From Methanolobus sp. UBA474 (GTDB lineage: Archaea > Halobacteriota > Methanosarcinia > Methanosarcinales > Methanosarcinaceae), in the NCBI GenBank assembly GCA_002501695.1, contig DANZ01000089.1, forward strand, positions 21,855-30,189: 8,335 nt of DNA, given 5' to 3'. This document shows, one piece after another, positions 4,677 to 8,335 of the stretch; within the stretch, counting starts at the first letter, position 1, and each line of letters opens with the position of its first letter. The notes beneath the pieces were generated by a model, which worked only from the letters and a program-made list of their open reading frames with translations, had not been told where the DNA came from and did no database searches. Made by a program: the position numbers and the translations under genes.

Positions 4677-7600
4677 ATGCAAATAAAAAGTATAGTAGTA
4701 TTGGTATTAAGCATATTGTTGTTAACATCGCTGACAACTATCGTATCGGCAGATGAAACGGAGTTCGTTCTAAACGCAACCAGTGATGAGGAAGGGAATT
4801 TCTCTCTAAAGGATATACCCAACGGCGAATACACACTTTCGGGGATAGCATGGAGCACAGCAATGGGCGGCATGTGGCTCACAAACGTGCAGGAGATCAC
4901 GGTCCTGGACGGCCAGCCTGTAGAAGATCTTGTCGTGGACATGCGAAAGAATGACACCATAGACCATGAAGCCATACTGGGTATGCTCGACAGGACCACC
5001 ATTTCGGGAAGGACGGTTGACAAGAGCGGGAACATCAAGCCTGGAGTACAGCTTCTTCTCACAGATGAGCAGGGAGAATCTATAATCAATACAACCAGTG
5101 ACTCGAACGGGAATTTCTCCCTCACCAGCATAAGGAACGGGGAGTACACGCTTTCGGGGATAATATGGAGCACAGCAATGGGCGGCATGTGGCTCACAAA
5201 CGTGCAGGAGATCACGGTCCTGGACGGCCAGCCTGTAGAAGATCTTGTCGTGGACATGCGAAAGAATGACACCATAGACCATGAAGCCATACTGGGTATG
5301 CTCGACAGGACCACCATTTCGGGAAGGACGGTTGACAAGAGCGGGAACATCAAGCCTGGAGTACAGCTTGTGCTCGTGAAAGATACTGAGGCACTTGTCC
5401 CTTTACCGGCACCCAACGCCCCTCACCTCAATGTAGCAATTGTGACCGGATATTCATCCTATGAGAACGAGCTCTCTGCTTCCATTGAAAGGATCAACTC
5501 CGATACCGACCTGAACATCAAGGCCAGCTATTATATCACTACCAGTTTGCCTGAAGATATAGACCTGAGCCACATGGACATAATTTATATCGTGATGGTT
5601 ACCCAGAGCGCATCCAAGCTTCAGGAAACCATACAGCAGGCAATTGACAACGGAGCTGTTGTCATAGGCTCCAATACTTACCTGCCTGAAAGTAGCTATG
5701 ATGTTCCTCCGGAACATGCAGATCTGGCAACATTCAAGAAATATCTTTCACAGTACTGGTCAGGCGGGGCTTCAGATGATGAGAACTTCGATAATCTCAT
5801 ATTTTATCTGGCACAGGAATACTACGACCGTGCAGATCTTACGGTAAAAGAGCCTACAGGCATGGAAAGCGCAATCTATCACCCGGCAATGACAACAACG
5901 CCTTCTGAATTGTTTACAGGTGATGCAAAAGAGTACTTTGAATGGTACGCAAACAGAACGGATGGTCATGCCTTTGATGAGAATGCACCTACAGTTGGTA
6001 TCACTTTCTATAAGTCATACTACCCTAATGACATGGGACCTGTTGACAAGCTCATTGAGGGATTTGAGGAAAAGGGAGTCAATGTCATCGCATGTTATGG
6101 GAATGCGGATAACTATCTGGACAATTACCTGAACCACAGCAGCCAGACAAAGGTTGAAGCTGTTGTTTCCTTCCATTATCGTGGAAACTACTTTGACATT
6201 GAGAAGCTTGGGGTTCCTGTCATGAACGCCGTGCTCAACGGATACATGAACATGAGCCAGTGGACAGAAACAAGCACTCCTTTACCCGTTACTAATATGC
6301 TGAGGATATACGGGCCTGAGACCGACGGAATGATAGACCCCATCATGATCGGAGCAATGGAAACAATACAGGCGGATAACAGCACTGTAGAGAGATATGC
6401 AGTCCATGAAGGCCAGGTAGAATGGCTCATTGACCGCACTATCGCCCAGGCAAACCTTGGAATAGAAAATGACTCTGACAAGAAGGTTGCCATAATCTAT
6501 TACAATCACGGCGGCGGCAAGGATAACATAGGAGCATCTTACCTTGAAGTCACGCCAAGCATCCTCAACTTATTGGAAGGAATGGCAGATGCAGGTTATG
6601 ACGTGGATGGCAGCCTCATACCCAACAGAACAGAGCTTGTGAACCTCATGGTCTACCAGGGAAGGAATGTTGGTACCTGGGCGCCCGGGGAGCTTAACGC
6701 TCTTGTAGAGACAGGAGAGATCGTACTGCTTCCAGAGAGCACTTATCTTTCATGGTTCAACGAGCTTCCAGAAGAGAGAAGGGAAGAGGTCACTGAAATG
6801 TGGGGCGAGGCTCCGGGAGAGATAATGGTCTATACTGATGACAACGATGACAGGTTCATCGTCATTCCGAAGATAAGTCTCAGTGACAATGTCATCCTGG
6901 CACCACAGCCCACAAGGGGATGGCTGCAGGATAACGAAGTGCTATACCATGATACAGAACTGCCGCCTCACCACCAGTACATTGCATTCTATCTCTGGCT
7001 GCAGCATGAGTTCGATGCCGATGTGATGGTGAACATGGGAAGACATGGCACCGTGGAGTGGCTGCCGGGCAAGGACTTCTGCCTGCTCAGTGATGAATGG
7101 CCTGCCATTATGGTCGGAGATATCCCTGTCATCTACCCCTACGTAATGGACGGGATGGGCGAGGGTATGCAAGCAAAGCGCAGAGGCAATGCAATCATAA
7201 TCGACCACCTGGTACCGCCAGTCGTATCCGCCGGCCTGTATGGGAATTACAGCATCCTCAGCAGTGAGATCACATCTTACAAGACATCAGTCACAGAGGA
7301 AGAATCCCTGAAGCAGGCCCATTTGCAGGACATAGTGAACCTGACAATTGAACTGGGCCTGGATGAACAGGTGAATATGAGCCGGGCTCAGGACAATGAA
7401 ACAATCGATGAGTTCCTCGACGAGCTTGATGATGTGCTCACCGGGCTTAAGAGCCAGTCTATGCCATATGGCCTGCACATACTTGGAGAGGCACCGGAAG
7501 GAGAGGCACTTGTAGGAATGGTCAGCTCCATGCTTGGTGATGACTTTTCAACACTTGTTGCCGTCTACAATGAATCTGATAATGCATCAGCTGATCTGCT

Positions 7601-8335
7601 CTCACGGGTCCTGCTGGAAAACATGTCCATGACAGATGCACAAATGCAGATACTTGGGACAACTGATCCCGACATAGATGAACAACTCAATACATCAGCA
7701 AACTACGCTCAGTTACTGGGTGAAGCCGACAACGAGATCCAGCAGGTCCTGAAAGCCATGAACGGAGAATATATTCAGGCAAACCTTGGCGGGGACCCGG
7801 TACTGCGTCCTGAAACACTTCCATCAGGCAGCAATTTCTATGCATTCGACGAGCAGCTGATCCCGACACCGCAAGCCTGGGAGCAGGGTAAGGCCCTTGT
7901 AGACCAGTGGCTTGAGGAGTATGTCATCCAGAACGGCGAATACCCCACAAAGGTAGGATATATCCTATGGGCAGGTGAATCCACACGTCACGAGGGTATA
8001 ATGGAAGCACAGCTCCTTTACATGATGGGCATAGAGCCGGTATGGAATCCCGCGAACGGCAAGGTGGAGGACGTGAAATTCATCGACTCCTCCGAACTCG
8101 GAAGGCCGCGGATCGATGTGATTGTGCAGATATCAGGCCTCTACAGGGATACTTTTCCGATGAAGGTCCAACTCATCGACAAGGCTGTAAGGCTTGCATA
8201 TGAACAGGCAGAGACCGATGAATATGATAACTACATGGCCCAGAACACAGATGCACTACAGGCGGTCCTGAATGAGACCATACAGGACGAAGACCTTTCA
8301 CTTGACATCGCGCTGTTCAGGATATTCGGCCCTGC
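4677..8335 (+). CDS. Extracytoplasmic CobN-like chelatase with duplicated N-terminal domain (HmuS-like), 3' end outside window
   Basis: The frame is open from ATG 4677 to the window end, about 1219 residues. GGAGG (4667-4671) lies 5 bases upstream. Residues 1-25 are a signal peptide (MQIKS, hydrophobic core, VSA before D26). Residues 26-235 carry carboxypeptidase-regulatory/Cna-B-like repeats. From about 245 the CobN/magnesium-chelatase large-subunit fold follows, with YNHGGGKDNIGASYLEVTPS (H611), NMGRHGTVEWLPGK (H790, E794), GEGMQAKRRGNA (QAKRR 832-836), LPSGSNFY (1048-1055) and WAGESTRHEG (1098-1107), ending at RIFGP, where a few hundred residues normally remain. CobN subunits insert or, in HmuS, reportedly remove metals from tetrapyrroles. 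About 20 N-x-S/T sequons and high acidity support a cell-surface location. No ChlI/ChlD ATPase is nearby; the ExbB/ExbD-like genes upstream may supply energy instead. Substrate unknown: haem, corrinoid or F430. Confidence 0.92.
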   Translation, partial: MQIKSIVVLVLSILLLTSLTTIVSADETEFVLNATSDEEGNFSLKDIPNGEYTLSGIAWSTAMGGMWLTNVQEITVLDGQPVEDLVVDMRKNDTIDHEAILGMLDRTTISGRTVDKSGNIKPGVQLLLTDEQGESIINTTSDSNGNFSLTSIRNGEYTLSGIIWSTAMGGMWLTNVQEITVLDGQPVEDLVVDMRKNDTIDHEAILGMLDRTTISGRTVDKSGNIKPGVQLVLVKDTEALVPLPAPNAPHLNVAIVTGYSSYENELSASIERINSDTDLNIKASYYITTSLPEDIDLSHMDIIYIVMVTQSASKLQETIQQAIDNGAVVIGSNTYLPESSYDVPPEHADLATFKKYLSQYWSGGASDDENFDNLIFYLAQEYYDRADLTVKEPTGMESAIYHPAMTTTPSELFTGDAKEYFEWYANRTDGHAFDENAPTVGITFYKSYYPNDMGPVDKLIEGFEEKGVNVIACYGNADNYLDNYLNHSSQTKVEAVVSFHYRGNYFDIEKLGVPVMNAVLNGYMNMSQWTETSTPLPVTNMLRIYGPETDGMIDPIMIGAMETIQADNSTVERYAVHEGQVEWLIDRTIAQANLGIENDSDKKVAIIYYNHGGGKDNIGASYLEVTPSILNLLEGMADAGYDVDGSLIPNRTELVNLMVYQGRNVGTWAPGELNALVETGEIVLLPESTYLSWFNELPEERREEVTEMWGEAPGEIMVYTDDNDDRFIVIPKISLSDNVILAPQPTRGWLQDNEVLYHDTELPPHHQYIAFYLWLQHEFDADVMVNMGRHGTVEWLPGKDFCLLSDEWPAIMVGDIPVIYPYVMDGMGEGMQAKRRGNAIIIDHLVPPVVSAGLYGNYSILSSEITSYKTSVTEEESLKQAHLQDIVNLTIELGLDEQVNMSRAQDNETIDEFLDELDDVLTGLKSQSMPYGLHILGEAPEGEALVGMVSSMLGDDFSTLVAVYNESDNASADLLSRVLLENMSMTDAQMQILGTTDPDIDEQLNTSANYAQLLGEADNEIQQVLKAMNGEYIQANLGGDPVLRPETLPSGSNFYAFDEQLIPTPQAWEQGKALVDQWLEEYVIQNGEYPTKVGYILWAGESTRHEGIMEAQLLYMMGIEPVWNPANGKVEDVKFIDSSELGRPRIDVIVQISGLYRDTFPMKVQLIDKAVRLAYEQAETDEYDNYMAQNTDALQAVLNETIQDEDLSLDIALFRIFGP
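4850..5054 (+). repeat. Tandem repeat copy 1 (205 bp, identical to copy 2)
   Basis: This block inside the chelatase gene (residues 59-126, including STAMGGMWLTN and VVDMRKNDTIDHEAI) is base-for-base identical to 5165-5369, offset 315 bases or exactly 105 codons, so the frame is kept. Upstream of the block the two copies can still be aligned from about 4778 and 5093, but with only roughly 70% identity. Downstream they part after GTACAGCTT. Confidence 0.95.
5165..5369 (+). repeat. Tandem repeat copy 2 (205 bp, identical to copy 1)
   Basis: The second copy corresponds to residues 164-231. It begins after the only complete regulatory-like domain N-terminus (ISGRTVDKSG to NGEYTLSGI, about residues 111-161) and leads directly into the CobN-like part. 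Identity extends to all synonymous positions, which points to recent duplication or gene conversion. Confidence 0.95.

Noticed and set aside
4651..4686. Small leader ORF (11 codons, MPARYRRITCK) overlapping the chelatase start
   Set aside because: There is no ribosome site in front of it and its start lies within the predicted stem; chance occurrence is likely.
4574..5416. Long minus-strand open frame (280 codons) with an internal repeat
   Set aside because: It lies antisense to the chelatase N-terminus, and its repeat is only the complement of the 205-bp duplication. The + strand shows a ribosome site, signal peptide and family motifs.
5772..5969. Minus-strand ORFs within the chelatase gene (this and several others between 5454 and 7869)
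   Set aside because: All are shadows of a continuous + strand frame with conserved CobN motifs and show no recognisable domain.

Overview
This window comes from a methanogenic archaeon, most likely a Methanosarcinaceae member (Methanosarcina/Methanolobus/Methanococcoides type). The assignment is by inference. The sequence shows an archaeal translation/transcription gene cluster (aIF2-gamma, PIN nuclease, RNA polymerase Rpo7, Spt4, archaeal dephospho-CoA kinase, S24e, S27ae), TTG starts, GGAGG ribosome sites, TATA-like promoters and T-rich terminators. Downstream is a CobN-type chelatase operon of the kind seen in methanogens. All genes read on the + strand.

Region 1 (1-2485) is a tightly packed housekeeping operon: 3' end of aIF2-gamma, a PIN-domain protein, rpoE/rpo7, spt4 (rpoE2), GTP-dependent dephospho-CoA kinase, rps24e and rps27ae. 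Several neighbours overlap or abut, and several starts are TTG, which suggests translational coupling. A perfect 11-bp hairpin followed by T-runs ends the block at about 2503-2550.

Region 2 (2486-2868) is a 383-bp AT-rich intergenic region with no supportable gene. It holds the terminator, a pair of mutually exclusive hairpins, an inverted repeat, three ACTTGAA direct repeats about three helical turns apart, and a TATA-like promoter.

Region 3 (2869-8335) is a four-gene membrane/surface system: a polytopic DUF2162 protein with a CPxxC-type motif, a MotA/TolQ/ExbB-type channel protein, a DUF2149 protein that looks ExbD-like (one membrane span with an Asp at its start), and a very large CobN-like chelatase cut off by the window end. 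The gene content matches the S-T-U-V part of the bacterial hmuYRSTUV haem-uptake operons. The chelatase has a signal peptide and about 20 N-glycosylation sequons, so it should act outside the cytoplasm. My working model is an ion-motive-force-driven, extracytoplasmic chelatase or dechelatase acting on a metallo-tetrapyrrole (haem, corrinoid or F430), with DUF2162 as transporter or redox partner. The chelatase gene appears to have its own promoter and a structured leader (10-bp stem), and its N-terminal domain carries a 205-bp perfectly identical tandem repeat with a 315-bp period.
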